Source: Cupriavidus lacunae (GTDB taxonomy: Bacteria > Pseudomonadota > Gammaproteobacteria > Burkholderiales > Burkholderiaceae). Taken from it: a stretch of 64,000 bases of DNA. Location of the stretch: the NCBI RefSeq assembly GCF_003353055.1, contig NZ_QKWJ01000026.1:32360-96359 (forward strand), given 5' to 3'. Below are positions 16,308 to 25,092 of this stretch, piece by piece. How positions within the stretch are numbered: the stretch's first letter is position 1; every line of letters starts with the position of its first letter. The position numbers and the translations under genes are program-made. The notes under the pieces were generated by a model. That model worked only from the letters and a program-made list of their open reading frames with translations, ran no database searches and was not told the DNA's origin.

Positions 16308-18029
16308 TCACGCCGCCATGCCCGCATTGCCGTCCATGCCACGCACGCGCGGCAGGTTCAGCGGGCGGGCGCTGACTTCCCTGGTGCTGCGCAGCCATTG
16401 CGCCATCACGTCCCAGATCGGCGCGCCGCCGGCCTGGCGCGCCTCTTCGGCCACCGGGGCCCAGCCGGCCACCTTGTAGGTCTTGCCGGCTTCCAGCGGC
16501 TTGCCGGACAGGCGCATGTCGCTGATGCGCTTGCCCATGCCCGCGACGGGATCGATGGTGTACTGCAGCCCACCCACGCGCACCATGTCGCCGCCCTGCT
16601 GGTAGTACGGGTCGGGGTTGAACAGGTTGTCGGCCACGTCTTCCAGGATGGTCTTGATGGTCTCTCCGCTCATCTGCGTCACCGTGGTGTACGGATAGGT
16701 GATGGCGGTCTGGTCCATCAGGTGCTCCATGGTGATGGCCTGGCCCGGCAGCAGGGTGGTGCCCCAGCGGAAGCCCGGCGAGAACGCGATCTGCGCGCCC
16801 TGGGCCTGCATCAGGCCGTCCAGGATCAGCTGGTCGAAAGTGCCGTTGAAGTTGCCGCGGCGGTACAGCAGGCCGCGGTTGACGGCCAGCACTTCGCCCA
16901 GCTTTTGCTCATAGGGCGCGCGGATCTTCGTGATCAGGGCGTCCATGGCCGGGTCGGCGGGCAGGAAATTGGCGAACACCGGCAGCAGCCGGTAGCGGAA
17001 GTCGGCTACCTTGCCACCCTTCACGTCAAAGTCCAGCACGCCGAGGAATTTGCCGTTGGAGCCGGCATTGGTCACCAGCGTGGTGCCGCCGGCGTTCTTC
17101 ACCGGCACCGGCGCGGGCACGCCGTCATGGGTGTGGCCCCCCAGAATGGCGTCGAGCCCGCGCACGCGCGAGGCCAGCTTCAGGTCGACGTCCATGCCGT
17201 TGTGCGAGAGCAGCACCACCGCCTGCGCACCCTTGCCGCGCGCTTCGTCGATGACCTGCTGCAGGTTCTCTTCCTGGATGCCGAAGGTCCAGTCCGGCAC
17301 GAAGTAGCGCGGGTTGGCGATCGGCGTGTAGGGAAAGGCCTGGCCGATGATGGCCACCGGCACGCCGTTGATCTCGCGGATCACGTAGGGCTCGAACACC
17401 GGGTCGCCGAAATCGTTGGTCTTGATGTTCTGTGCCAGGAAGGCGACCTTGCCCTTGAAGTCCTTGTCGACGATCTCTTTCACGCGGTCCGCGCCCAGCG
17501 TCATTTCCCAGTGTGGGGTCATCACGTCCACGCCCAGCGCCAGCGCGGCGTCGACCATGTCCTGGCCCTTGGTCCACAGCGCGGTGGCCGAGCCCTGCCA
17601 GGTATCGCCGCCGTCGAGCAGCAAGGCGCCCGGCCGGCCCGCCTTGAGGCGCTTCACCAGCGTGGCCAGGTGGGCAAACCCGCCGACCTTGCCGTAGCGG
17701 CGCGCGGCTTCATTGAAATCGAGATAGGTGAACGCATGCGCCTGTGGCGTGCCGGGGCGGATGCCGTAGTGGCGCAGCAGCGCGTCGCCGACCAGGTGCG
17801 GCGGCTTGCCGGCGTAGTCGCCGATGCCGAGATTGACATTGGGTTCGCGGAAATACACCGGCCGCAGCTGCGCGTGGCAGTCGGTGAAATGCAGCAAGTG
17901 GACGTTGCCGAAGCGCGGCAGGTCGTACATGGCCTCGGCGGCCTGCGCAGCGTGCGCGTCTTGGTGGGGGAACGTCATGCCGCCGGCGCCGGCAATGGCC
18001 AGCACCTGCAGGAACTCGCGTCGGTTCAT
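16308..18029 (-). CDS. soxB: thiosulfohydrolase SoxB
   Basis: A 573-residue periplasmic enzyme that hydrolyses sulfate from SoxY-bound cysteine S-thiosulfonate. A Tat-type leader (MNRREFLQVLAIAGAGGM) is followed by metallophosphatase motifs that bind the dimanganese centre: HFTDCHAQLRP, LDGGDTWQGS, LLSHNGMDVD and GGHTHDG. The C-terminal 5'-nucleotidase-like domain holds FSPGFRWGTTLLPG. Length fits SoxB (about 560-580). It is the last gene of the sox cluster, starting 46 bases after soxW. The start is set by the leader. Confidence 0.96.
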   Translation of the reverse strand: MNRREFLQVLAIAGAGGMTFPHQDAHAAQAAEAMYDLPRFGNVHLLHFTDCHAQLRPVYFREPNVNLGIGDYAGKPPHLVGDALLRHYGIRPGTPQAHAFTYLDFNEAARRYGKVGGFAHLATLVKRLKAGRPGALLLDGGDTWQGSATALWTKGQDMVDAALALGVDVMTPHWEMTLGADRVKEIVDKDFKGKVAFLAQNIKTNDFGDPVFEPYVIREINGVPVAIIGQAFPYTPIANPRYFVPDWTFGIQEENLQQVIDEARGKGAQAVVLLSHNGMDVDLKLASRVRGLDAILGGHTHDGVPAPVPVKNAGGTTLVTNAGSNGKFLGVLDFDVKGGKVADFRYRLLPVFANFLPADPAMDALITKIRAPYEQKLGEVLAVNRGLLYRRGNFNGTFDQLILDGLMQAQGAQIAFSPGFRWGTTLLPGQAITMEHLMDQTAITYPYTTVTQMSGETIKTILEDVADNLFNPDPYYQQGGDMVRVGGLQYTIDPVAGMGKRISDMRLSGKPLEAGKTYKVAGWAPVAEEARQAGGAPIWDVMAQWLRSTREVSARPLNLPRVRGMDGNAGMAA

Positions 18030-18075
18030 GTCTCTTCCTGGAATTGGCGTGCCGGTCGGCCCCGCCATCGCATTG

Positions 18076-18555
18076 CTATGGCCGCGCGTACCGCTCCAGC
18101 GCGGCCACCTCGTCTTCGAGCATTTCGCCCACTTCCTTCTGCACCACGCGGCCACGCGCGTCGATCACGTACAGCTCGGGCAACCCTTTGCGCTTGCCGA
18201 ACACGGCCTGCAGCGCGGGCGAATCCATCGTCGCCGGGAAGGTGTAGCCGCGCTTCTTCATGTAGCCGGCAGCTTCGCGCGGGTCGTTGTCGATGCTGAT
18301 GGCCAGCACCTGCAGCGGCGTGCCGCGCGTGCGCTCATGGAGCTTTTGCAGGCGCGGGTTCTGCATCGCGCAGAACGGGCACCACGAGGCCCAGTATTCG
18401 ACCACCAGCGGCTTGCCGGCCAGCGAGGCGGCGCTGAGGGTGCGGCCGTCGAGCGTGCGCACGTCGGGCAGGCGCACGGGATCGCCCACCTCCAGCGCGG
18501 CGGCGCCCGCAGTGGCGCCGGCCAGGCTGAAGGCAAGCAGCCAGCGCAGCAGCAT
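18076..18555 (-). CDS. soxW: periplasmic thioredoxin SoxW
   Basis: A 159-residue thiol:disulfide protein. A signal peptide (MLLRWLLAFSLAGATAGAAA) is followed by a TlpA-like thioredoxin fold with active site WASWCPFCAMQNP. SoxW-type proteins keep the SoxY thiol arm or other Sox cysteines reduced, receiving electrons from a membrane partner (SoxV/CcdA-like), which is absent from this window. It follows soxX closely and precedes soxB. Confidence 0.88.
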   Translation of the reverse strand: MLLRWLLAFSLAGATAGAAALEVGDPVRLPDVRTLDGRTLSAASLAGKPLVVEYWASWCPFCAMQNPRLQKLHERTRGTPLQVLAISIDNDPREAAGYMKKRGYTFPATMDSPALQAVFGKRKGLPELYVIDARGRVVQKEVGEMLEDEVAALERYARP

Positions 18556-18575
18556 GGCAGGCGTGCGCACCGGCC

Positions 18576-19238
18576 TTACTGGTTGACCGGCGAGGCCGGG
18601 TCGAGCAGCAGCGCCATCACGTCGCGGATCTGGGCCTCGGTCAGGATGCCCTTGTGGCCAAAGCGCGGCATGTTGGAGCAGGCGGCATAGGCGCTGGAGT
18701 CCCAGATCTTGCCCCAGGTGTACTTGACGACATCCTGCGAGTTGCCGCGCAGCTTGCCGTACTGGTACAGCGACGGGCCGATATTGCCGAACGAGATCTC
18801 GGCCTTGGTCATCTGGTGGCAGGCGTAGCAGTTGCCGCCGTTGGTGCCGCCGACCGGGTCGGTGAACTGCATGCCACGGCCGTTCTGGGCGATCTTCTCG
18901 CCCTCCTTCCAGTCGCCCAGCCATTTGTCGTCGGCCGGGTACTTGATCTGCCTGAGCTCGGCGGCCTCGACCTTCCTGGCCACCTTTGCGGGCACCTTGG
19001 TGCGGTCCGGGTACTGGCTGCAGGCCTGCTGCATGCCGTCCTGGTTCAGCACGCCCTCGACCGTGGCCGGGCCGCGGGACGAGAACGAGTCCTCGATCAT
19101 GTGCTTGATGTCGGCGCCGCTGACGGCGGCGGGCTTGTCCTTGGGCGCGCGGGCCTTGGTGCTGTCCTGCGCGTGTGCACCGGTTGCCAGCAGGGTTGCC
19201 AGGGCCGCGATGGCCAGCGCTTGATTGTGTCGTTGCAT
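18576..19238 (-). CDS. soxX: sulfur-oxidising protein SoxX (c-type cytochrome)
   Basis: A 220-residue periplasmic cytochrome, the small subunit of the SoxAX complex that joins thiosulfate to the SoxY cysteine. A signal peptide ends at AHAQD. One haem site, CYACH, lies in NCYACHQMTKAEISFGNIGPSL, and the Met ligand is probably in SNMPRFGHKG. It has an N-terminal extension of about 90 residues beyond the haem domain, seen in some SoxX proteins. Ribosome site GGGAGAGA before the ATG. The gene begins 18 bases after soxA. Confidence 0.93.
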   Translation of the reverse strand: MQRHNQALAIAALATLLATGAHAQDSTKARAPKDKPAAVSGADIKHMIEDSFSSRGPATVEGVLNQDGMQQACSQYPDRTKVPAKVARKVEAAELRQIKYPADDKWLGDWKEGEKIAQNGRGMQFTDPVGGTNGGNCYACHQMTKAEISFGNIGPSLYQYGKLRGNSQDVVKYTWGKIWDSSAYAACSNMPRFGHKGILTEAQIRDVMALLLDPASPVNQ

Positions 19239-19256
19239 AACTTCTCTCCCGTACCG

Positions 19257-20084
19257 TCAGCGCTTCATTGCCGGGCCATCGTAGGTCCCGCCGTTGGCGT
19301 TCTTCGCCAGGAACATGGTCAGCGCGGTGATCACGTCCGAGCCATAGGCGGGTTCGGGAAAGCGCTGCTGGCGCAGGCAGTCGTACAGGCGGTGCTGCAT
19401 GGTGCGGACCTCGCCCTGCGAGACGCGGTAGGCGGGCCAGGTGGTGTAGGCCGCCTGCGCGCCCTTGTTCGTCAGCAGGTTGGGCAGGTCCTGCAGGCGG
19501 ATGCGCTGGCCGTCCACTGCATGGCAGGTGGCGCAGGCAAAGTCATAGGCGCCGCCGCGGTAGAAGAACATCTTCTCGCCCAGCGCATAGGTACGCTTTT
19601 CTTCCGGATGGCTGAGCTGCACGTTCATCTTCACGCCGCGCGACTCGCCGGTCAGATAGGCCGCCAGTCGCTCGATATCCGACGGCTTGCCCGACGAGGA
19701 GAACGGGTTCTTCGTTGCCTCTTCCCTGGTCAACCCCTGCAGCGTCTCGCGGCAATACGCCAGGCGCTGCTCAAGGTCCATGACCTTGTTGGCATCCTTG
19801 AAGTAGCGCGGCAGCTCGGCGTAGGCGCCCTTGGTCACGCCCGGGCCCTTGCCCAGGTCGCACTGCTCGAGCGAGGCGTTCCTGGGGCCGGCGGGCCTCT
19901 TCCACAGCTCTTCCCCGGCGGCCTCCCACAGTTCGGCGGGATTGCCTTCGGCCAGCATCTGGCGGTACTTGGCGATTTCGTCGGCGGTGCTGCCCTGCGC
20001 ATGCACGGCGGCAGCACCGGCCACCGCCGCGGTGGCGGCCGCGGCCAGCGCGGCGCGACGGCCCAGGCTTCGGATGGTGTTCAT
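19257..20084 (-). CDS. soxA: sulfur-oxidising protein SoxA (monohaem c-type cytochrome)
   Basis: A 275-residue periplasmic cytochrome catalysing S-S bond formation between thiosulfate and SoxY, with SoxX. A signal peptide ends at VHAQG. Only one CxxCH is present (CATCH, about residue 198). The N-terminal haem site of diheme SoxA is replaced by single cysteines in LEQCDLGKGPG and LAYCRETLQG, probably a disulfide. The catalytic haem's cysteine ligand should be in RLYDCLRQQRFP. This is the monohaem class known from some Sox systems. The start is set by the signal peptide and an AGGAGAA site. Confidence 0.94.
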   Translation of the reverse strand: MNTIRSLGRRAALAAAATAAVAGAAAVHAQGSTADEIAKYRQMLAEGNPAELWEAAGEELWKRPAGPRNASLEQCDLGKGPGVTKGAYAELPRYFKDANKVMDLEQRLAYCRETLQGLTREEATKNPFSSSGKPSDIERLAAYLTGESRGVKMNVQLSHPEEKRTYALGEKMFFYRGGAYDFACATCHAVDGQRIRLQDLPNLLTNKGAQAAYTTWPAYRVSQGEVRTMQHRLYDCLRQQRFPEPAYGSDVITALTMFLAKNANGGTYDGPAMKR

Positions 20085-20157
20085 GGGGCTTCTCCTCGCG
20101 GCCTCGCACGGTCGCGGGCCGTTTTCTCTTGTATTGCCGGAAGCTACGCCGCCCGGC

Positions 20158-20619
20158 TCAGGGCTTGATATAGGCGTAGCCTTCTTCGGCCTGCAGGCGG
20201 GCAATCTCGACCACGCCGGCCGGTACTACCTTGGCTTCCATCAACAGGCTCGATTCCGAGATCTTGCGCGCCGTCAGCGTATTGCGGCACACGCGGAACT
20301 CAACCCCGGCGGAGGCCAGCGCGCCGACCGGGCCGTCAAAGGTGTTGCCGCGCGCATCCTTGGCGCCTTCGACCAGGAAATCGACGCCATAGCCGAACGC
20401 CACCACCACGATCCTGGTGCCCGGCGCGCCGTTCAGGTGGTTGCGCAGGTTGCCCATCGCCCGCACGGCCTGGTCGATGCCTTCGGACAGCTGGTACACC
20501 ACCTTCACGCGCCCGCCCTTGCCAGCCGACGCGGCAGCCGGGGCTGCCTGTGCCGCCGCCCTGGCGCTCAGGCCGATGGCGGCCAGTGCCGCCGATGCTC
20601 GAATAAATGCTCGCCGCAT
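20158..20619 (-). CDS. exported DsrE-family protein
   Basis: A 153-residue protein with a signal peptide (AALAAIGLSARAAAQA), then an alpha/beta domain of the DsrE/DsrF-like family: KVVYQLSEGIDQAVRAMGNLRNHLN, IVVVAFGYGVDFLVEGA and GVEFRVCRNTL. The last cysteine occupies the position of the sulfur-carrying cysteine in DsrE proteins. DsrE-like proteins often accompany sulfur oxidation genes; a periplasmic sulfur-carrier role beside SoxYZ is inference. It lies between soxZ and soxA, in the same direction. Confidence 0.8.
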   Translation of the reverse strand: MRRAFIRASAALAAIGLSARAAAQAAPAAASAGKGGRVKVVYQLSEGIDQAVRAMGNLRNHLNGAPGTRIVVVAFGYGVDFLVEGAKDARGNTFDGPVGALASAGVEFRVCRNTLTARKISESSLLMEAKVVPAGVVEIARLQAEEGYAYIKP

Positions 20620-20723
20620 GTTGTTCCTTCCCGCCGGGCCAGTCCCGGCATCCGTCCCGAACCTTAGCAGACGACGGCGTGTCCTGCCGGCCCCGGACCG
20701 GGATCAGGCACCATCGGCCGGCG

Positions 20724-21035
20724 TCAGGCGATGGTCGCTTCGTCGGTGCGCTTGTCGCCCTTGTTGTCGATCCAGGTCACGGCGACCTTGTCGCCCTTGG
20801 CGCCGCCCTTAAACTTGAAGTTCAGGAACGGGTCCTTGGACACCGCCGGGCCGAACTGGGCGCGGAACACTTCCTTGCCCTTGCACTGGGCGGTCACGGT
20901 CTGGATATGCCAGGCCGGGACGATCTTGCCGGCAGCGTCCTTGCGCTGGCCGGTCTCCATGTCGTGCTTCATCAGAATCTTGACGTCAACCACGCCGCCG
21001 TTTTCGGTGGCGCGTACGCGCATCGGGTCTGCCAT
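20724..21035 (-). CDS. soxZ: sulfur carrier complex subunit SoxZ
   Basis: A 103-residue protein without a signal peptide, as known for SoxZ, which is exported in complex with the Tat-targeted SoxY. MADPMRVRATENGGVVDVKILMKHDMETGQ is abbreviated here as MRVRATEN...VKILMKHDMETGQ, a classic SoxZ start; WHIQTVTAQ and FGPAVSKDPFLNFKF are also typical. It is an immunoglobulin-like subunit that shapes the SoxY arm's access to partner enzymes. AGGAGAGA precedes the ATG. Confidence 0.95.
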   Translation of the reverse strand: MADPMRVRATENGGVVDVKILMKHDMETGQRKDAAGKIVPAWHIQTVTAQCKGKEVFRAQFGPAVSKDPFLNFKFKGGAKGDKVAVTWIDNKGDKRTDEATIA

Positions 21036-21080
21036 ATGTCTCTCCTGTTGCAGTGTGGAATCTCGATCCGGGGCGCGGCA

Positions 21081-21536
21081 TCAGCCGCCGCAGCCGCCCA
21101 GCGTGACCTTGATTTCCTTCGATGCCACGTACCACTTGCCGCCGGCCTTGACCGCGGCATGCACCACCGAGGTCTGGCCCATCTTCACGCGCGTGGAGAC
21201 GAACGGCTCGGTGCCGGCCGGGATGACGAAGTCGGCGGCCAGCGTGTTGGGGTTCTTTTCCACCAGGATCGCGATCTGCTCGGTATCCGGGATATTGCTG
21301 GTCACGGCCACCGGCACCACGGCGCCGTTCTCGGCGATATCGGGGGCGGTGAAGGTGATGGCGGTGCTTTTTTCGGTGCCGCCGCCGCCGAGCGCCTTGA
21401 TCACATCGGCAACGCTCTTGCCGTCAAAGGCGGTCTTGTTCCACTCGGCCGCCTGCGCTTCGCTGATCAGGCCGGTGGCGGCCATCAGCGACAGGACAGC
21501 GGTGACCCGCAGCACTTCTCGTCGTTTTGAATTCAT
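21081..21536 (-). CDS. soxY: sulfur carrier protein SoxY
   Basis: A 151-residue periplasmic protein. A Tat-like leader (MNSKRREVLRVTAVLSLMAA) precedes the immunoglobulin-like domain, and the protein ends in GGCGG. Cys149 on this flexible arm carries the sulfur intermediates during thiosulfate oxidation. The gene lies directly before soxZ, as in all Sox systems, with a GGAGAG ribosome site. Confidence 0.96.
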   Translation of the reverse strand: MNSKRREVLRVTAVLSLMAATGLISEAQAAEWNKTAFDGKSVADVIKALGGGGTEKSTAITFTAPDIAENGAVVPVAVTSNIPDTEQIAILVEKNPNTLAADFVIPAGTEPFVSTRVKMGQTSVVHAAVKAGGKWYVASKEIKVTLGGCGG

Positions 21537-21691
21537 TGCTTGCTCTCCGGCTACTCCGTTCCAGTCGGTCGTGGACCGCTTCAGGGTGTTGCATGCGGCC
21601 GGTACATGGCCGGCCGCTGGTTGTCCCGGGCCGCGCGGCGTTCACCGCCCGGCCCGCTGCATCGGCGGACTGCCCGCCCTGGCAGTCGGTC

Positions 21692-22018
21692 TTACTTGGC
21701 GGGGGCGCCTGCCAGCACCCACTCGACCACGGTCTTCAGGTCGGCGTCGCTGACCGCCGCGTTGGCGGGCATCGGCACCGGGCCCCAGACGCCCGAGCCA
21801 CCGCTCTTGACCTTCTTGGTCAGGGTCGCCAGGGCGTTCTTGTCGCCCTTGTACTTGGCGGCCACGTCCTTGAAGGCAGGGCCGACCAGCTTCTTGTCGA
21901 CCTGGTGGCAACCCATGCAGGCGTTCTTGTTGGCGATTTCCTGTGCCTTGGCGGCATCGACCGCGTGGGCCGATGCGGCGGCGCCGAGCATCAGCGCTGC
22001 GATGACAAACTGCTTCAT
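21692..22018 (-). CDS. small c-type cytochrome of the sox cluster
   Basis: A 108-residue class I cytochrome c. A signal peptide ends at SAHAVD. The haem site is CMGCH, and the distal Met ligand lies in GPVPMPANAAVSD. It resembles cytochrome c551/c552-type electron carriers and also the C-terminal cytochrome domain of the adjacent soxD (KKLVGPAFKDVAAKYKG versus RKLVGPSFADIAGKYKG), suggesting origin by duplication. It probably takes electrons from SoxAX or SoxCD to the respiratory chain; this is inference from context. Confidence 0.9.
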   Translation of the reverse strand: MKQFVIAALMLGAAASAHAVDAAKAQEIANKNACMGCHQVDKKLVGPAFKDVAAKYKGDKNALATLTKKVKSGGSGVWGPVPMPANAAVSDADLKTVVEWVLAGAPAK

Positions 22019-22135
22019 TGTTAAGCTCTCCAAACTCAATAACGCCGTGGGGACGGCAAAGGCCGCTGGGCCGTACTGCGGTGGCTTCGCGGCACACTCT
22101 GGCCGCCGCCTGGGGGCACTGCAACGGCCAGTCCG

Positions 22136-23173
22136 CTATTTTGCCTCAAGAATCCAGCCCACCATGGCCTGCACGTCCGAATCCGGGATCTGCGGCTGCG
22201 GCGGCATCGGCACGTTGCCCCATGCGCCCTGCCCGCCCGCCTTCACCTTGCGCGCCAGCGCGGCATGCGCATCCTGGCCCTTGTACTTGCCGGCGATGTC
22301 GGCGAACGACGGCCCCACCAGCTTGCGGTCCATCGCATGGCAGGCCACGCACTGATACTGGCTGGCCAGGCGCGCGCCGGGCGCCGCTGGCGCGGAGGCA
22401 ACGGGTGCGGCACTTTTGCCTGCCGCGCCGCTGGCTGCGATCCCGCGCACCGGGCCAAACGGGCGCTGCTGCTGCGCCAGGTCGCCGTGGGCATCGCGGG
22501 CGTAGTCCGGGATCGACGAGACCACCGCGACCCGATCCGTGCAGTCCTTCATGCAGGCCGTGTTGCGCGTGTCCGGCCGGCCGCGCCCCGGCCACAGGCC
22601 GTGGTCGGTGGTCATGCCGGCGCGGTTGGGCATGCGCCGCTGGACCTCGGCGATATTGGCGTCCGACAGCGTGAAGTCCGCCGGCACGATCTCGCCCAGG
22701 TTGAGCAAATAGGCGGTGACCGCGTAGACGTCATTCACGCTCAGGCTCTTGGGGGCGTTCCACGGCATCGCGCGATGGATGTAGTCCCACAGCGTGCTGA
22801 CGGTGCTGACCTTCATCAGCGTGGTGCGATACGGCTGGTTGCCGGTCATGCCGGCCACGCGGCCGCGCTTGATGTCCTCGGCGGTGGTGCCCCCGACCAG
22901 CGGCGAGAACACCTCGTTGGATTCGCCGAAGTCGCCGTGGCACGACGCGCACTTGCCGTCCCAGATCGTCTGGCCCTGCGCCACCGTGCCGCTGCCCCTG
23001 GGCAGGCCCTGGAAGTCAGGGCGCACATCGATGTCCCACGCGGCCACCTCGGCCGGTGTCGCGGTGCGGCCAAGGGCCGCACGGGCGTCGACGGTGCCGG
23101 CCCACGCCGGCATGGCGCAGCCAGCGGCCAGCATGAGGGCGGCGGCGGTCCTGAGTTCAGTCCACATGGACAT
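22136..23173 (-). CDS. soxD: diheme cytochrome SoxD (sulfane dehydrogenase subunit)
   Basis: A 345-residue periplasmic diheme cytochrome, partner of the molybdenum subunit SoxC. A signal peptide ends near PAWAGT. The first haem motif is CASCH and the second CVACH, joined by an Ala/Pro linker of about 30 residues. Conserved features include GTVAQGQTIWDGKC and RAMPWNAPKSLSVNDVYA. Its start overlaps the end of soxC by 17 bases (ATG at 23173, or two codons later at 23167), indicating translational coupling. The C-terminal haem domain resembles the separate cytochrome encoded just downstream. Confidence 0.93.
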   Translation of the reverse strand: MSMWTELRTAAALMLAAGCAMPAWAGTVDARAALGRTATPAEVAAWDIDVRPDFQGLPRGSGTVAQGQTIWDGKCASCHGDFGESNEVFSPLVGGTTAEDIKRGRVAGMTGNQPYRTTLMKVSTVSTLWDYIHRAMPWNAPKSLSVNDVYAVTAYLLNLGEIVPADFTLSDANIAEVQRRMPNRAGMTTDHGLWPGRGRPDTRNTACMKDCTDRVAVVSSIPDYARDAHGDLAQQQRPFGPVRGIAASGAAGKSAAPVASAPAAPGARLASQYQCVACHAMDRKLVGPSFADIAGKYKGQDAHAALARKVKAGGQGAWGNVPMPPQPQIPDSDVQAMVGWILEAK

Positions 23174-24506
23174 TGGACACCTCGCCGCCTGCCGCCACCT
23201 GCCAGCTCTGGATGGCGTTGTTGTGATAGATCGAGCGCGTGCCGCGCACCGCGCGCAATTGCGCCAGCTTCGGCTGCACGTAGCCGGTCTCGTCGATGGC
23301 CCGGCTCTGCAGAATGGCCGGGCTGCCATCCCAGACCCAATCCAGGCTGAAGCGCGTCAGGCACTTGGACAGCACCGGCGCCTCCAGCCGCGCGGTGCGC
23401 CAGTTGCGTCCGCCGTCGGTCGAGACATCGACCTGCCTGATGCGCCCACGCCCGGACCAGGCCAGCCCGCTGATGTTGTAGAAACCGTTGCCCACCAGCT
23501 GCTGCCCGCCCGAGGGCGTGGTGATGACCGACTTGCACTCCTGGATCGAGGTGTACTGGCGCAGCCTGCCGTCCGGCACCATGTCCACGTAGTGGATGGT
23601 CTCGTCCTTGGCGTTCCAGGGCTGGTCGCCCAGCTCCAGCCGGCGCAGCCACTTGACCCACGACACCCCCTGCACGCCCGGCACCACCAGCCGCAGCGGA
23701 TAGCCGTTCTCCGGGCGCAGCATCTCGCCGTTCATGCCCCAGGCGACGATGATCTCGTCGGCCAGCTCCATCGGGATAGTGCGCGTCATCGACGAGCCGT
23801 CGCCGCCTTCGGCCAGCAGGTAGCGGCCGCGGCGCAGGTCGGCGCCGGCGTCGTCCAGCAGCACCCGCAGCGGCACTCCGGTGAACTCGCAGCACGACAA
23901 CATGCCGTGGGTGTATTGCACCGTGGGCACGGCCACGTTGCCCCACTCCATGCCGGTATTGGCGCCGCATTCGATGAAATGCATGCGCGACACCGCCGGC
24001 AGGCGCATCAGGTCGTCCATGGTATAGACGCGCGGCGTGCGCACCAGGCCGTTGATCATCAGGCGGTGGCGGGCCGGGTCGATATCGTGCCAGCCCTGGT
24101 GGTGACGCTCGAAATGCAGGCCGTTGGGGGTGATGATGCCAAAGAAGCCCTGCAGCGGGGCAAAGGCCACCGATGCCGCCGACACGCGCGTCAGGCCCGG
24201 CGACTCGCGCCGCACCAGGTTTTTCTCATGCTCGGAGGGCTGCCCATAGGGGCGCGCCGCCACCGGCTGGCCCAGCGAGGTGGCCCAGGGCTGCGGCTGC
24301 AGGATGGCGGGGTCGCCCTCTGCCGCCAGCGCGTGGCGGCCTGCCGTGACGGCGGCAATCCCCGCGGCCGCGCCCAGGAAGCTCTTGCGCAGGAAATCGC
24401 GCCGCGGCGCGTCCAGGCCGTGCCGGCCGATGTCTTGCTGCAGCGATGCGCTGACGAAGTGCTCGGGCGCGGGTGCGATGCGCCCGGGCCGGTTCCGTTC
24501 CTGCAA
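23157..24506 (-). CDS. soxC: sulfane dehydrogenase molybdenum subunit SoxC
   Basis: A 449-residue periplasmic enzyme of the sulfite-oxidase family that oxidises the sulfane sulfur on SoxY by six electrons. The Tat signal is RRDFLRKSFLGAAAG (about residues 35-49). The molybdopterin-ligating cysteine lies in FIECGANTGMEW. The C-terminal dimerisation domain ends at NAIQSWQVAAGGE. The start is a TTG preceded by GGAGGAGA at good spacing; no ATG exists upstream of the conserved region, so TTG use is likely. The presence of soxCD means full oxidation to sulfate without stored sulfur globules. Confidence 0.94.
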   Translation of the reverse strand: MQERNRPGRIAPAPEHFVSASLQQDIGRHGLDAPRRDFLRKSFLGAAAGIAAVTAGRHALAAEGDPAILQPQPWATSLGQPVAARPYGQPSEHEKNLVRRESPGLTRVSAASVAFAPLQGFFGIITPNGLHFERHHQGWHDIDPARHRLMINGLVRTPRVYTMDDLMRLPAVSRMHFIECGANTGMEWGNVAVPTVQYTHGMLSCCEFTGVPLRVLLDDAGADLRRGRYLLAEGGDGSSMTRTIPMELADEIIVAWGMNGEMLRPENGYPLRLVVPGVQGVSWVKWLRRLELGDQPWNAKDETIHYVDMVPDGRLRQYTSIQECKSVITTPSGGQQLVGNGFYNISGLAWSGRGRIRQVDVSTDGGRNWRTARLEAPVLSKCLTRFSLDWVWDGSPAILQSRAIDETGYVQPKLAQLRAVRGTRSIYHNNAIQSWQVAAGGEVSNVHVD

Positions 24507-24624
24507 GTCGGTCTCCTCCGGCGCGCTCGCGACGGTCCGTCGGACCAGTCGGCGTGCCTGTTATACGGGGCGCTGCATCGGGTGCAGCAGCGATCCGTTT
24601 CCTGCCGGAAGAGTGGTGGCTCGG

Positions 24625-25008
24625 CTAGCCGGCCGTGCGGCGCTTGCGCGCCGGCGGCTCTGGTGCCGGCTGTGCCATGAAGCGGTCGACCACGCCGGAG
24701 GGCAAGGCGCTGTCCTCCAGCCGGCTTGCCACCTGCACGCAGACCGTGCGGCACAGCTCGATCACGCTTTCGTCCGCAATGGCGTAGAACACCAGGTTCG
24801 CCTCCTTGCGGCGCGACAGCACGCCCGAGCGGTACATCGCATTGAGATGCCGCGACACATTGGTCTGCGACGAACCCACCGTCTCGACCACCGTGCTCAC
24901 CGGCTTCTCGCCATCGCACAAGGCGTGCAGGATCTTCAGCCGCGTCGGCTCCGCCAACAGGCTGAAGTAGCCCGATACCTTTTCGAAAACGCGATCCAGC
25001 TCTTCCAT
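24625..25008 (-). CDS. soxR: ArsR/SmtB-family repressor SoxR
   Basis: A 127-residue winged-helix regulator. FSLLAEPTRLKILHALCDGEKPV and VGSSQTNVSRHLNAMYRSGVLSRRKEANLVFYAI form the ArsR DNA-binding domain. Cysteines at CDGE and in ELCRTVC can serve as the sulfur-sensing thiols described for SoxR of other bacteria. It is the first gene of the sox block, 118 bases before soxC. The ATG at 25008 is preferred because a palindrome (25026-25047) upstream looks like its operator; a longer frame would run through it. Confidence 0.88.
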   Translation of the reverse strand: MEELDRVFEKVSGYFSLLAEPTRLKILHALCDGEKPVSTVVETVGSSQTNVSRHLNAMYRSGVLSRRKEANLVFYAIADESVIELCRTVCVQVASRLEDSALPSGVVDRFMAQPAPEPPARKRRTAG

Positions 25009-25025
25009 GCCGTCTAATATATTCG

Positions 25026-25047
25026 TATATGCGTGAATGCGCATATA
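25026..25047. promoter_or_regulatory. probable SoxR operator
   Basis: TATATGCG (25026-25033) and CGCATATA (25040-25047) form a perfect inverted repeat with a 6-base spacer, 17 bases before the soxR start. The 8-6-8 layout resembles ArsR/SmtB operators, suggesting autoregulation. Confidence 0.65.
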
Positions 25048-25092
25048 GTGTTTACCCACTGATGCAACACAGCATAATGCTGCGCGGTCGGA

